The notes: generated from the sequence alone by a model not told the origin. 64,000 nucleotides of DNA from Flavobacteriales bacterium (GCA_016710685.1 JADJVC010000014.1:186001-250000), one strand, 5' to 3'. Positions 34,720 through 44,049 are shown, counted from the first letter of the stretch. A program made the numbers and translations.

Positions 34720-35661
34720 ATGAAATCACTCTTTACGCTCGTCGCCGGCACTGCCGCTTTCTCCACATTTGCTCAGATGGGCGTGCTCAACAGCAATGAA
34801 ATGGCTCCGGTGGGCTCTGTATTTACCTACCAAACCGCAGTGAACTTGGATGTTCTCGACACCACGACCGGCGCGAATGTGAACTGGAATGTGACCGGAC
34901 TTTTGCCAACCACCCAAACACCTTGGGATGTGGATTACTTGGCACCAGCCACATCGCCCCATCCTACGGCTTTCCCAACGGCGAACTACTGCACGTTTGA
35001 ATCGGAAATTCCGCGTTACAACTATTACACGCTCAACAGCACCGCCATGGATAAGGTTGGATCCTGGACAACTTCCCAAGTCTCTTACTCAGATTACCAG
35101 CGCGAATACGTTTTCCCATTGCAACTTGGAACAACGAATCTTGATACGTGGGCTAATACCAGTTCGACGTTCGGTGGCACTTACAGTATTACCTGCATTG
35201 GCAGCGGTAGCCTGAATTTGCCGGTCGGTACGTTCAATGATGTGTTGCTGGTCCGCGTGAAGGGATATGACATCCTCACGATAGTGCAGTACCTATGGGT
35301 TGATGCGACCAACGGCGCTCCCTTGCTGATCTACTTTCCCGGTGATGACTTCTTTATTCCTGAAGCTGCCGCATACGCGGTGAATACAGCAATTGGTATA
35401 GAAGAGAATGTTCAAACCACCGAGTTGCGTCTGCATGGTGTGGTGAATGACGAACTGCTGGTGTCATACGCTTCGTTAACGCCGCTTACCCTTTATGTGC
35501 GTTCGGCAACGGGACAGTTGGTGCGCACGGTGCAATGGCCTGCTTCGCCTACGCCAAGCACAAGGGGTGTAGATGCCGCAGGTTTAGCTTCTGGCGTTTA
35601 CATCTTGCAAGTGCAAGGTGCGGACGGTACCGTACAAGCAGCCAAGTTTTATAAGCCTTGA
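34720..35661 (+). CDS. T9SS-secreted protein of unknown function
   Basis: 313 residues from ATG 34720, giving a signal peptide ending TFAQ (about 1-19). The middle 200 residues (NVNWNVTGLLPTTQTPWDVD, YTLNSTAMDKVGSWTTSQVS, SLNLPVGTFNDVLLVRVKGY) look beta-rich and match no family I know. The last about 80 residues are a T9SS type A domain (LTLYVRSATGQLVRTVQWPA, then ASGVYILQVQGADG, ending KFYKP). Isolated between mqo and a convergent lipoprotein gene. Confidence 0.8.
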   Translation: MKSLFTLVAGTAAFSTFAQMGVLNSNEMAPVGSVFTYQTAVNLDVLDTTTGANVNWNVTGLLPTTQTPWDVDYLAPATSPHPTAFPTANYCTFESEIPRYNYYTLNSTAMDKVGSWTTSQVSYSDYQREYVFPLQLGTTNLDTWANTSSTFGGTYSITCIGSGSLNLPVGTFNDVLLVRVKGYDILTIVQYLWVDATNGAPLLIYFPGDDFFIPEAAAYAVNTAIGIEENVQTTELRLHGVVNDELLVSYASLTPLTLYVRSATGQLVRTVQWPASPTPSTRGVDAAGLASGVYILQVQGADGTVQAAKFYKP

Positions 35662-35762
35662 AGTAGGTGCTAAGTTGGAGGTAGTTGGCAGCCATTGCCA
35701 ACTACCTCCAACCTTCTTCACTTTTTCAAAAAGGCTTTTCGATTAGACCAGAGGACAACGCA

Positions 35763-36836
35763 CTACTCCCAACCCCGCGCCCGGAAAAAAATGGGCCGGT
35801 AGTGGTCCGCGTTCTGGAACAGGTCGAAGAAGTTCATCTCGTTAATGCTGTAACACACCAACAGATCACCTTGCGGCGTGATGAACTGTGGGTGCGCCAG
35901 CGCATTGTAGGTCCATGTGCCGGTGGGGACCGGTGTGGTGGCCAACAGTTTCTTGTTCGTGAAAGGGCCTATGGGTGAGTTACCCTGATATATGTTGACC
36001 TTCGGGCCCAAGAAGCCTTCCTGCGAGAGCAGGTAGTATTTGCCATTGTGCTTGAAGACCGAGTAACTCTGCGATACGTCATTCCTAATGGAGATCGAAG
36101 AGGAAGCATCCGTGGTCCACGTGGTGCCGTCCCAGAATTCGAGCGTGCTGAACGGTGAAGTGATCGGCGTGCGTGCCACGTGAACGTATTTGTTGTACTG
36201 CTGGCTCTTGGTGCCGTAGATGTACACGTAATCGCCATCTTCTAAAACGGCCAAGCCCCATGCTACTTCGTTGTCATAAGGGAATGGGGCTACATTTTGC
36301 AATACAATGTTGGGCAAACTGAAGCGCGAAACATCTACACCTGTCTGGGCAAAGCCGAATACGCCGGAGCCTTGATTTTTAAGACGTTGCTGGAAAATGT
36401 ACAAGGAGTTGCCGCTTATGAAACCATCGCCCGGCCAATACCATTCGTTCGGATTTTGCGGTGCAATAATGGGCTGCACCGCTCCACCTGCGGTTTGGTT
36501 TAGTGTTGTGAGCTGGTGGCCTTGCTGCATTACGTAGGCGTTCCGTACCAACGGACCTGGTGGCCGGGTGCGGTCGGCGAACACCGTGTCTATGAATGAA
36601 TCGCCGAAGAGCCATAGGTCGCGGCCGTCCGGCAGGCGGATGCTGTAGCCTTGGTCGCCGCCACTCCAATCGTTGTACCGTGTGAAGAGTTGGTTGAAGG
36701 CCGGGACGGGTTGCGCAACGATCGCTGACTTCACCGTGCCGAGCTCATCGGGGACAGGGGTGGAGAGAGGATCCTTTTGGCAGGATGAAACGCCGATGGC
36801 GATGAAAGATGCGACGAGAAAGTATGATGACTTCAT
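35763..36836 (-). CDS. Lipoprotein with predicted beta-propeller (DUF5005/DUF4185-like)
   Basis: 357 residues from ATG 36836, starting MKSSYFLVASFIAIGVSSCQ: lipobox VSSC, Cys19. The mature part opens with NDWSGGDQGYSIRLPDGRDL and WLFGDSFIDTVFADRTRP, then repeated motifs such as WYWPGDGFISGNSLYIFQQR and YVYIYGTKSQQYNKYVHVAR. This suggests a five-bladed propeller related to glycoside hydrolase 43/68-like folds and the DUF5005/DUF4185 families. Catalytic residues cannot be assigned. Presumably attached to the outer membrane. A longer upstream reading is repeat DNA. Confidence 0.75.
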   Translation of the reverse strand: MKSSYFLVASFIAIGVSSCQKDPLSTPVPDELGTVKSAIVAQPVPAFNQLFTRYNDWSGGDQGYSIRLPDGRDLWLFGDSFIDTVFADRTRPPGPLVRNAYVMQQGHQLTTLNQTAGGAVQPIIAPQNPNEWYWPGDGFISGNSLYIFQQRLKNQGSGVFGFAQTGVDVSRFSLPNIVLQNVAPFPYDNEVAWGLAVLEDGDYVYIYGTKSQQYNKYVHVARTPITSPFSTLEFWDGTTWTTDASSSISIRNDVSQSYSVFKHNGKYYLLSQEGFLGPKVNIYQGNSPIGPFTNKKLLATTPVPTGTWTYNALAHPQFITPQGDLLVCYSINEMNFFDLFQNADHYRPIFFRARGWE

Positions 36837-36881
36837 GGGATGAAATTGGGCTGGGATTGGCAAGTTAGGGTATAAAGGCTT

Positions 36882-37069
36882 TTCACCACAGCGGCACAGA
36901 GGACACGGAGGGTAGTGGCCGCAGGCAATTGAATCAAAGATCGCTTCCCGGCTTGTAGGCCGGGACTCCTCGTGAACGGGGAGGAACAACGTCGGTCGGC
37001 ATTCGCCCCCCCAATACGTATCGGGGAACTATCTGCATTTCTCTGTGCTCTCTGTGGCTCTGTGGTGAA
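36882..37069. repeat. Inverted pair of CACAGAG nonamer repeats
   Basis: 36882-36911 reads TTCACCACAGCGGCACAGAG and on; 37038-37069 is an inverted copy ending CTCTGTGGTGAA. About 125 bp lie between them, holding stem-loops CCCGGCTTGTAGGCCGGG (36947-36964) and CTCCTCGTGAACGGGGAG (just after). Same arrangement as at 345-502. It occupies the gap between the 5' end of the lipoprotein gene and the 3' end of the YeiH-type gene. Confidence 0.8.
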
Positions 37070-37079
37070 CCTCCACACC

Positions 37080-38067
37080 TCACCCCACCCACAAGATCGC
37101 CACTAACGACATCGTGCTGATCAATACCCACAGCAATATCCCCAGCACCATCGGCTTCACGCCCACGGCACGCATGGTTTCCAGGGTGAGGCTGGCGCCG
37201 ATGAGGAAGAGCGTGAGCGTAAGACCGCGTTTTGCCGCCAGTTCAAGCCAACGGTAGAGTTCGCCAAACTGCAGGAAATAGCTGCTGATCGTCACGGCCA
37301 AAAATGAACAGGCCGATGAACCAAGGGATCTTCACCTTGCCGCCGCCCTTCATCACCAGCGCGGTGATCAGCGACAGCGGGATGATCCACAGTGCGCGCT
37401 CCAGCTTCACCGTGGTGGCCACCTGCAGTGCTTCGTTGCCGTAGGCTGCGCCCGCGCCCACCACCGAGCTGGTGTCGTGGATGGCGATGGCGCACCACAT
37501 GCCGAACTCGTGCTGGCTCATGTTCAGCAGGTGCCCCAAGAGCGGGAAGACCAGCAACGCCACGGAATTCAGGATGAACACGGTGCCGAGCGCGACGGAC
37601 ATCTGGTTGCGGTCCGCGCGTACAATGGGCGAAACAGCAGCGATGGCGCTGCCCCCGCAAATGGCGGTGCCGCTGGAAATTAGGAAGGCCGAAATGCCGT
37701 CCACATTCAAGCGCTTCGCGATGAACCAGCCAGCAACAAGGGTGATCGTGATGGAGAACACGGTGAAGATCAAACCGTCCTTCCCGGCGGCGATGGCGTG
37801 CTGCAAATTCATGCCGAAGCCTAAGCCTACCACGGATGCTTTCAGCAACCAGCCCGTTGCCTTGTGGTTGAAATCCGCGAACGGATCACCGATGGTGATC
37901 GACAGCACCAAGCCTAGTAACAGCGCCAGCGGCGGGCTCATCGCCGGGCTGAGGCAGAGCAATATGGCGATGATGAAGACGGCCTTGCGGGCGTTCGGGC
38001 CTACGTGCAAAGGCGGACCTTTGTCCGGGGCTTCGCTGGTGGCATCGGTGGCAACGGGGCCGGACAT
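37080..38067 (-). pseudogene. YeiH/UPF0324-type putative sulfate exporter, frameshifted
   Basis: From ATG 38067 (an open frame starts at 38127) the sequence reads as a UPF0324 membrane protein: KAVFIIAILLCLSPAMSPPL, ISSGTAICGGSAIAAVSPIV (the signature SSGTAICGGSAI), IAIHDTSSVVGAGAAYG, then KIPWFIGLFIFG. It then shifts frame near 37290-37301 and runs into an artificial stop at 37243. In the other frame, VTISSYFLQFGELYRW to the end at 37080 supplies the expected last helices (TLTLFLIGASLTLE). One surplus base in TTTTTGGCC restores about 325 residues. Both halves keep family conservation. Confidence 0.88.
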
Positions 38068-38215
38068 GTCAAATTCTGCCTGCAAATGTCCGATATTATC
38101 GGGAGCACTCCAGTCGCAATTTGGCAATTGCTTGAAGGCCTATCAAACTATCCTCAATACTCGAACGGATTGAAGCACCTTCGGTGCGCTTGGCGTATTC
38201 TACGAAGTCGTGAAG

Positions 38216-39130
38216 TCACTTGCCGACGGCCTTGATGAGATCCTTTAGCAGGGTACGATTGAATTGCCGGCTGTACATCATCTCAGACCTGGAAAACATC
38301 CGGATTATGTCCAGGTATAGCGTCTGGTCCTGCTCCGGGTCGAAAACCGAGACGATCATGCAGGGAGAATAATCGACCAACAAGTAATTGTAAGCCGGAT
38401 CACCCTCGCGGATCCGGACTCTGTATTCGTCATTGTCCACGATCTCCAACGGGTGTTGATAGGCTTCCCTGAAGTCTTCTTCCGTAACACGTTGGTTGAA
38501 GATCTTGCGGTTGACCAACAGCGGTTTTTTAGCGCATGTTTTGGCATCGCGGGTCCGATTGAACGCTGCGGAGTATTTCGATAACTTGAGCCACCCCTCA
38601 CCCGTGTAACTGTTGTTCTTGAGATAATCGACCACCTCCTTGAGTTGGGCGATGGTCACACCGATCCGGTAGCTGCAGTCCTTGGTTGCGTCGCAATCCT
38701 CTGCAGAGCCGGAGGATGGATATTCACAGTAACCGCCTACACAGGCGATCAATGACTTTGTATTGAACTTTTCCTTGGTGTAAGTCCTATCATGGTACTG
38801 GGCGCCCCAGCCGTAGTATACATCCTTTACGATCCCATTCTCGACACCGTATTCTTCCGCGACAAGCCTGATCTCCATAAAACTCAGTGTGCTTTCGGCG
38901 GCATCCCAAGTGGCTTGGTCGGTAGCGTAGATCACAGGCGTTTGGTGCCAGTCGTTCTCGATCGCTTTTTGTAAGGCGGCATCGAACTGGGGGCATCCCG
39001 TGAGCTTTACCGTAAGGGTGGAATGAAGGAATTGGTCAACATATTCAGCATTCGACGCGCTTAAGGTGTATTGGGCCCAAATGCATGTATGTACGACCAA
39101 GGATCCAAGGATGAGTAGGGTTTTGCGCAT
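38216..39130 (-). CDS. Secreted protein of unknown function
   Basis: 304 residues with a Sec signal peptide (MRKTLLILGSLVVHTCIWAQ). The mature part contains a cysteine-rich stretch (SLIACVGGYCEYPSSGSAED, then CDATKDCSYRIG) that may form disulfides, and TCAKKPLLVNRKIFNQRVTE. No T9SS domain or lipobox. No family recognised; periplasmic location inferred. Codon use and composition (less G+C-rich than neighbours) hint at a different history from the flanking genes. Confidence 0.7.
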   Translation of the reverse strand: MRKTLLILGSLVVHTCIWAQYTLSASNAEYVDQFLHSTLTVKLTGCPQFDAALQKAIENDWHQTPVIYATDQATWDAAESTLSFMEIRLVAEEYGVENGIVKDVYYGWGAQYHDRTYTKEKFNTKSLIACVGGYCEYPSSGSAEDCDATKDCSYRIGVTIAQLKEVVDYLKNNSYTGEGWLKLSKYSAAFNRTRDAKTCAKKPLLVNRKIFNQRVTEEDFREAYQHPLEIVDNDEYRVRIREGDPAYNYLLVDYSPCMIVSVFDPEQDQTLYLDIIRMFSRSEMMYSRQFNRTLLKDLIKAVGK

Positions 39131-39252
39131 TTGCCAAATGTATGCGGCCCCGTATTAGGCCGACGAGCGGCCAAACCCCACCTCCCATTACCGATCACCA
39201 AACGAACGGAATGATCCGCTTGGTGCGCTTGGCGTCTTTCGCGATCGACCAC

Positions 39253-39966
39253 TCACCGCCGCTGAGGCCCTTTCCGCTCCGGCGGCAGCTTCTTTGCGAA
39301 CCACAGCGTGTGCCGCGTGCCTTTCGTGCCCGTTGCCGGCACTTGCACTTCTTCAACCCGGAAGCCGCCCATGCCCAAGCGCCGTGAAAAGGGCTTGTCC
39401 GGGTGCGTGCTCCACACGGCAAGTACACCACCGGGGCGCAAGCAATCATGAATGGCGCGGATACCCGCAGTGCTGTAGATCTTTCGGTTGTCGTTCTGCG
39501 TCAAGCCTTCCGGACCGTTGTCAGTATCCAGCAAGATAGTGTCGTAAGCCTCTTTCCGCTCGCGGATGATCACTGCCACGTCGCCCTCACGCACCAAAGC
39601 ACGCGGGTCCTGCATGGGGTTTCCTGCTTTTTCGCCCAGCGGACCTTTGTTCCATTCGATCACCTCGGGCACTAATTCCGCCACCACAACTTGCGATTTC
39701 GATCCCGTGTGCTTCAATGCTGCGCGCAACGTGAACCCCATGCCCAAGCCGCCCACCAGCACACGCGCCATGAGGGGAGAGGCCAAGCGCTTCAAGGCCA
39801 TTTCAGCAAGCAATTCCTCGCTGCCATGTACGGCGCTGTTCATCAGGTCACCGTCGATGCCCACTACTTCGATGGCGAAATCTTCGCCGCGCTGGTAGAA
39901 GCGGAGCTCACCGCCGTTGTTCGGTATCGCCGCCGTGCCAAGCAGCGTGTTGGTGCGCATTTTCAT
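39253..39966 (-). CDS. Spermidine synthase-like Rossmann methyltransferase-fold protein
   Basis: 237 residues from ATG 39966. Core: VLVGGLGMGFTLRAALKHTG (nucleotide/SAM loop), VVVAELVPEVIEWNKGPLGE (acidic ribose ligand), YDTILLDTDNGPEGLT in place of the aminopropyltransferase gatekeeper region, and CLRPGGVLAVWSTHPDKPFS. It belongs to the spermidine-synthase-like family with short N-termini, often annotated as SpeE-like without proven polyamine activity. The minus strand has GACCTTTC 4 nt before the ATG. Confidence 0.78.
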   Translation of the reverse strand: MKMRTNTLLGTAAIPNNGGELRFYQRGEDFAIEVVGIDGDLMNSAVHGSEELLAEMALKRLASPLMARVLVGGLGMGFTLRAALKHTGSKSQVVVAELVPEVIEWNKGPLGEKAGNPMQDPRALVREGDVAVIIRERKEAYDTILLDTDNGPEGLTQNDNRKIYSTAGIRAIHDCLRPGGVLAVWSTHPDKPFSRRLGMGGFRVEEVQVPATGTKGTRHTLWFAKKLPPERKGPQRR

Positions 39967-40154
39967 GGGCGAAAGGTCGGGGAAATGAGCTTGCCTTGAT
40001 CCAGCAACGGGTGTATGTTGCGCCAAACGCGTTCTTTTTCCTGCTCCCAACACGGCTCCGGAGGCCGACTTCAAGGTTCGGGCAGCAAAGAGTTATAAAC
40101 ACTTGCGCAACGGGTCTAAAGTTGCCGAACTTTGATATCCAAAATCCCGCTAAA

Positions 40155-41035
40155 ATGAAACACAAACTACTCTTGGTCGGCGCCGTTGCCGCACTTTCGT
40201 CCGCAACGGCCTTGGCCCAAATACCCAATGGGGGCTTTGAAACCTGGAACACTGTGGGCACCTATCAGGACCCCGCCCAGTGGATCACGTTCAACGCTCT
40301 TACCTCCCTGGCAGGTGCCCAGCCATCTTGCGCGCAAGGCAGCCCTGGGGCGGTAGGCAGCTACTACGCCACAGTAACAACGCGCAACACGGCGTTTGGA
40401 ATGATACAAGGCATCATGACCTTGGGGGACGTGAACAGTGGAAGTGCGGGCTTTGCCTACTTCTCCCGTCCGGCAGCACTCACCGGCAAATGGCAATATG
40501 GCATCCAACCAACGGATTCAGGCTTTGTCGCGATCTACCTGACGAAATGGAACTCCGTGACGCAACACAGCGACAGTGTAGGCGGGGCGCTGCCACCGCT
40601 AACGGCACGCTTTCCGGATGGCAAAACCTCAACGTGCCGATCCAGTATTTCAACGCGATGAACCCAGGTACGGCCTACATCATCGTTGCCTCCAGCCTCA
40701 ATTCACCGGTGGAGGGCAGTTTCATCAAAATAGATGACCTTGGTTTCGGCGCTGCGAGCGCCATCGGGGAGCTGGACCAGGTCTCAGGCCTTCGCATTTT
40801 TCCTTCTCTTGCTACGGATGAAGTAAATGTGACCGCGGACAGTCCCATCGCCGATTTGATGGTGATGGACCTCACCGGCCGTTCAGTACTTGAGCAAGCC
40901 GTTGGTGCGCAGCAAGCGTCAGTGGATGTTGCGGATTTATCTACAGGCCGTTACTTCTTGCAAGTCCGCATGGTGGACGGAACGCCAGGTGCGCTCCTTC
41001 GTGAAGCGCTGAGCTTAGTTGTATCGGGAAGGTAA
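40155..41035 (+). pseudogene. T9SS-secreted protein, frameshifted
   Basis: Starts at ATG 40155 with a signal peptide (MKHKLLLVGAVAALSSATALAQ region), then IPNGGFETWNTVGTYQDPAQ, the opening typical of Bacteroidota carbohydrate-binding/jelly-roll secreted proteins. The frame runs to a stop at 40661, but coding character leaves it near 40585. It resumes one base out with ATANGTLSGWQNLNVPIQYF, FIKIDDLGFG and a T9SS domain (LRIFPSLATDEVNV to LSTGRYFLQVRM) ending at 41035. One missing base in GGCGGGGCGCTG restores about 293 residues. A terminator follows. Confidence 0.82.
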
Positions 41036-41040
41036 AAGAG

Positions 41041-41065
41041 GGGTCGCTTTAGCGGCCCTTTTTTT
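41041..41065 (+). terminator. Rho-independent terminator
   Basis: GGGTCGC-TTTA-GCGGCCC (one G-U pair) followed by a run of seven or more T, 5 bp after the stop of the T9SS protein gene. Confidence 0.8.
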
Positions 41066-41167
41066 ACCGTGGTGCGTGTATTGAAGGCCATTGGCCGCCC
41101 CATCCGCACATATCAGCTCCATCGCAGTTCCAGCAGGCGATTGTGGTCATGCCATCAAAGAGGTCCT

Positions 41168-41665
41168 TCATTTACAGGGAACCTCCCGGAGTGGATTCCC
41201 ATAACTGACCTGCGATTTATCCTTGAAGAGCCACACGCCTTCGCTCTGAACTAACTGTCCAGTGCCCACACGTAATCCGCCGGTTTCCAATTTGAACAGC
41301 ACTTCCTCTTTAGCTGTGATGCCTTCAGCCGTGTAGGTCAACAACGCAGTGACTGTCCCGTTTTCGAGCGTGCCGGTGAACGATCCGGATTTACGGTCTT
41401 TTTCCTGCGGATGCCAGTTGTACGTACCGTTCGCCAGCTCGCCAAGCACGTCCAATTTGATGGACAGCGTATCCACTACACCGGGAATAGTGTCCGTGCC
41501 ATGCCCGGCCGGCGCGCCTTTGGTGACTTGCAGATAGCAATGCGATTCGTTTTCGGGGTGCGACGTTACCGTGTTTTCTCCAGCGCCCCTGCCCGTGCTT
41601 TCAGGCTGCCCGCAGGATCCCAGTAGGAGCGAGGTGGCTGCGATAAATGCGAGGTGCCGAACCAT
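41168..41665 (-). CDS. Small lipoprotein of unknown function
   Basis: 165 residues from ATG 41665: MVRHLAFIAATSLLLGSCGQ with lipobox LGSC (Cys18). The mature part includes SHCYLQVTKGAPAGHGTDTI, LANGTYNWHPQEKDRKSGSF and LLTYTAEGITAKEEVLFKLE. The pattern of stress-response lipoproteins that weigh salt and energy is absent; it resembles uncharacterised Bacteroidota lipoproteins with a beta-barrel-like fold. It starts 2 bp after the hbd stop codon, so it is probably cotranscribed with hbd. Confidence 0.7.
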   Translation of the reverse strand: MVRHLAFIAATSLLLGSCGQPESTGRGAGENTVTSHPENESHCYLQVTKGAPAGHGTDTIPGVVDTLSIKLDVLGELANGTYNWHPQEKDRKSGSFTGTLENGTVTALLTYTAEGITAKEEVLFKLETGGLRVGTGQLVQSEGVWLFKDKSQVSYGNPLREVPCK

Positions 41666-41667
41666 GT

Positions 41668-42555
41668 TCACGAAGCGAACGCTGGCGCCACTACTGCGTC
41701 CTTACTGCCAGGGGTGTACTTGTAAAAGCCTTCACCGCTCTTCACGCCAAGCTTGCCCGCTGTCACCATCTGCACCAGTAGGGGACAGGGCGCGTATTTC
41801 GGTTGGCCGAAGCCGTCGTGCAGTACGCGCATAATTGCCAAGCACGTGTCCAAGCCGATGAAATCCGCCAGTTGCAACGGGCCCATGGGGTGCGCCATGC
41901 CCAGCTTCATCACCGTATCGATCTCCGCCACGCCGCCCACGCCTTGGAACAGCGTTTCGATGGCCTCGTTGATCATTGGCATCAGGATGCGATTGGCCAC
42001 GAAGCCTGCGTAGTCGCGCACTTCCACCGGCTCTTTGCCGATGGCGCGGCTCAGCTCCATCACGGTCTTCGTTACGGCATCGCTGGTGTTGTAGCCGCGG
42101 ATCACTTCCACGAGCTTCATCACGGGAACCGGGTTCATGAAGTGCATGCCGATCACTTGGGCCGGCCGGCCGGTGACCGCCGCGATCTTGGTGATGCTGA
42201 TACTGCTGGTGTTGGTAGCGAGAATGCAACCCTTCGGGGCATGCTCGTCCATGGCCTTGAAGATCTTCAATTTTAGGTCCACGTTTTCCGTGGCGGCTTC
42301 AATAACGAGCTCGGCGTTCTTCACGCCAATAGCGGTGTCGGTCTGCGTGGTGATGCGTGCCAATGCAGCCTGCTTGTCCGCCTCGGAAAGCTTGCCTTTT
42401 TCCACCTGCCGACCCATGTTCTTGCCAATGGTGGCCATGGCCTTGTCCAAGCTGGCTTGCGCAATGTCGATAAGGACCACGTCGTGGCCGCCCTGGGCGA
42501 ATACGTGCGCGATGCCGTTGCCCATTTGCCCCGCGCCGATTACGGAAATTTTCAT
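41668..42555 (-). CDS. hbd: 3-hydroxybutyryl-CoA dehydrogenase
   Basis: 295 residues. NAD(P)-dependent oxidation/reduction between 3-hydroxyacyl-CoA and acetoacetyl-CoA. Rossmann start ISVIGAGQMGNGIAHVFAQG (3-22), ATNTSSISITKIAAVTGRP, the catalytic His in VIGMHFMNPVPVMKLVEVI, and the C-terminal dimer domain YAGFVANRILMPMINEAIE and GMAHPMGPLQLADFIGLD. Length is right for the single-domain Hbd/PaaH form. ATG 42555 is fixed by the family start and by TACCTTCG 4 nt upstream; a leaderless mRNA is likely. Confidence 0.95.
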   Translation of the reverse strand: MKISVIGAGQMGNGIAHVFAQGGHDVVLIDIAQASLDKAMATIGKNMGRQVEKGKLSEADKQAALARITTQTDTAIGVKNAELVIEAATENVDLKLKIFKAMDEHAPKGCILATNTSSISITKIAAVTGRPAQVIGMHFMNPVPVMKLVEVIRGYNTSDAVTKTVMELSRAIGKEPVEVRDYAGFVANRILMPMINEAIETLFQGVGGVAEIDTVMKLGMAHPMGPLQLADFIGLDTCLAIMRVLHDGFGQPKYAPCPLLVQMVTAGKLGVKSGEGFYKYTPGSKDAVVAPAFAS

Positions 42556-42559
42556 GCCG

Positions 42560-42567
42560 CGAAGGTA
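42560..42567 (-). promoter_or_regulatory. Putative -7 promoter box of hbd (leaderless)
   Basis: TACCTTCG on the minus strand, 4 nt before the hbd ATG. Its first bases are the end of the outer arm of the nested palindrome 42565-42635. Confidence 0.6.
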
Positions 42568-42635
42568 GGGGCCGCATTTGTTGGGGCCGCAAATTTGCGG
42601 CCCCAACGAATGCACCCTACAAATGCGGCCCCTAC
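42565..42635. repeat. Nested perfect palindromes
   Basis: Outer arms GTAGGGGCCGCATTTGT (42565-42581) and ACAAATGCGGCCCCTAC (42619-42635) are perfectly complementary over 17 bp. Inside sits a second perfect palindrome of 26 bp, TTGGGGCCGCAAA plus its complement (42581-42606). The word GGGGCCGCA appears on both strands twice. The outer arm includes the stop codon (42632-42634) of the glycosyltransferase gene and touches the hbd promoter box. Confidence 0.85.
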
Positions 42636-44047
42636 TTCCCGTCCCCCTTCAAAATAATGATCACCGTGTACGCCAGGATCTTCAGGTCCACCGCGAGGCT
42701 CATGTTCTCGATGTACAGGATGTCGTACTTCAACCGGCGCACCATTTGGTCCACGTTTTCGGCATAGCCGAACTTGACCTGGCCCCAGCTGGTAAGGCCC
42801 GGACGCACTTTGTGCAGGTGGCGATAATGTGGCGCAACTTGCAAAATGCGGTCTATGAAGTGCTGCCGCTCCGGGCGCGGGCCCACCAAGCTCATGTCGC
42901 CTTTCAACACGTTCCAGAACTGCGGTAGCTCGTCCATTCGCGTGCGCCGCAGGAACCGGCCGATGGGCGTGATGCGCGGGTCGTCGGCACTGCTCAACTG
43001 CGGCCCGCCGCTCTCGGCGTTGGCCACCATGCTGCGGAATTTGATGATCCGGAACGGCTTGCCGCCCAAGCCGATCCGCTCCTGACGGAAGAACACGGTT
43101 CCCTTGGAACTGGTCGTTACCAAAATGGCGGTTACCAGCATCACCGGGCTAAGCAGGATCAAGGCCAATAAGCTGAACACCACATCGAATACACGCTTCA
43201 GCGCGAATTGCCACGCCGGCATGATCTGCGGGTTCACCTCGATCAGCGGCGCCCCGAAGATGCTGGTCATCTTCACGCTCCCCGCCAGAATGTCGTACAT
43301 GTCCGGGATGATCTTGATACGCACCGCCGTGCCGTCCAGCTCGTTGAGGATCTTGCTGATGTGCGCGTGTTCGCTGCTTTCCACCGCGATGATGGCTTCT
43401 TGAACCTGATGTTGGGGAATCAGGCTTCGGAGCTCATCCCACTTGCCCAAACGTGGTACGCCTACTTCCGCCAATTGCTGGTCACCGCCGTTCACGTTCA
43501 CGAAACCCACGAACCGGTTGCCAGGCGATTTCCGCAGCCCTTTGATCTCCGCATGGATGGCGATAGCGCGTTCGTTGCCACCTATCAACAGCGTGTTGAA
43601 GCCGATGCGCCGGTCATGCACGCGGTTCACCGTGCGGCTGGTCAGTAGGAAGCGGAAGAGGAACAGCAACGCGAAATTGAGGCCGAACAGCGCACCGAAA
43701 GAGCGGTAGTAGAACTTGGGCGCCGCAACGGTATCGTCCAACAGCAGGGCGAAGAATATCATCATGGAGCCGATGAAAGCGATGAGCAAGGTCTGCCCCA
43801 ATTCCTTGGTGCGGAAGCGCCGGAAGATGTCCGAATAACCGCCGATCACCACGAACAGACCGACCCAGAAGAGCGGTACCAAAGCCAGTCCCAGCCAGTA
43901 TTGTCCGTCCAGTTCCACCGGCACCGCATGATGGAATTTCATGGGCTCCATGTACATTTTCCGGAACAGGAAGAAAAGCGTCCACGCCAAAGCACTGGCC
44001 AACAGGTCGGCCAGTACATACAACATGACTTGGCCGCGTTTTTCCAT
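42632..44047 (-). CDS. Polyprenyl glycosylphosphotransferase (WcaJ/WbaP-type sugar transferase)
   Basis: 471 residues. About five N-terminal membrane helices (7-28, 50-70, 85-104, 117-135), a cytoplasmic CoA-binding-like region (NTLLIGGNERAIAIHAEIKG, 151-170), and from about 283 the catalytic sugar-transferase domain: KRVFDVVFSLLALILLSPVM, FFRQERIGLGGKPFRIIKFR, TRMDELPQFWNVLKGDMSLV followed by GPRPER. It transfers a sugar phosphate from a nucleotide sugar to undecaprenyl phosphate, starting exopolysaccharide or O-antigen synthesis. No other polysaccharide genes surround it. The following lipoprotein gene upstream ends 2 bp before this start, suggesting one transcript. Confidence 0.93.
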   Translation of the reverse strand: MEKRGQVMLYVLADLLASALAWTLFFLFRKMYMEPMKFHHAVPVELDGQYWLGLALVPLFWVGLFVVIGGYSDIFRRFRTKELGQTLLIAFIGSMMIFFALLLDDTVAAPKFYYRSFGALFGLNFALLFLFRFLLTSRTVNRVHDRRIGFNTLLIGGNERAIAIHAEIKGLRKSPGNRFVGFVNVNGGDQQLAEVGVPRLGKWDELRSLIPQHQVQEAIIAVESSEHAHISKILNELDGTAVRIKIIPDMYDILAGSVKMTSIFGAPLIEVNPQIMPAWQFALKRVFDVVFSLLALILLSPVMLVTAILVTTSSKGTVFFRQERIGLGGKPFRIIKFRSMVANAESGGPQLSSADDPRITPIGRFLRRTRMDELPQFWNVLKGDMSLVGPRPERQHFIDRILQVAPHYRHLHKVRPGLTSWGQVKFGYAENVDQMVRRLKYDILYIENMSLAVDLKILAYTVIIILKGDGK

Positions 44048-44049
44048 GC

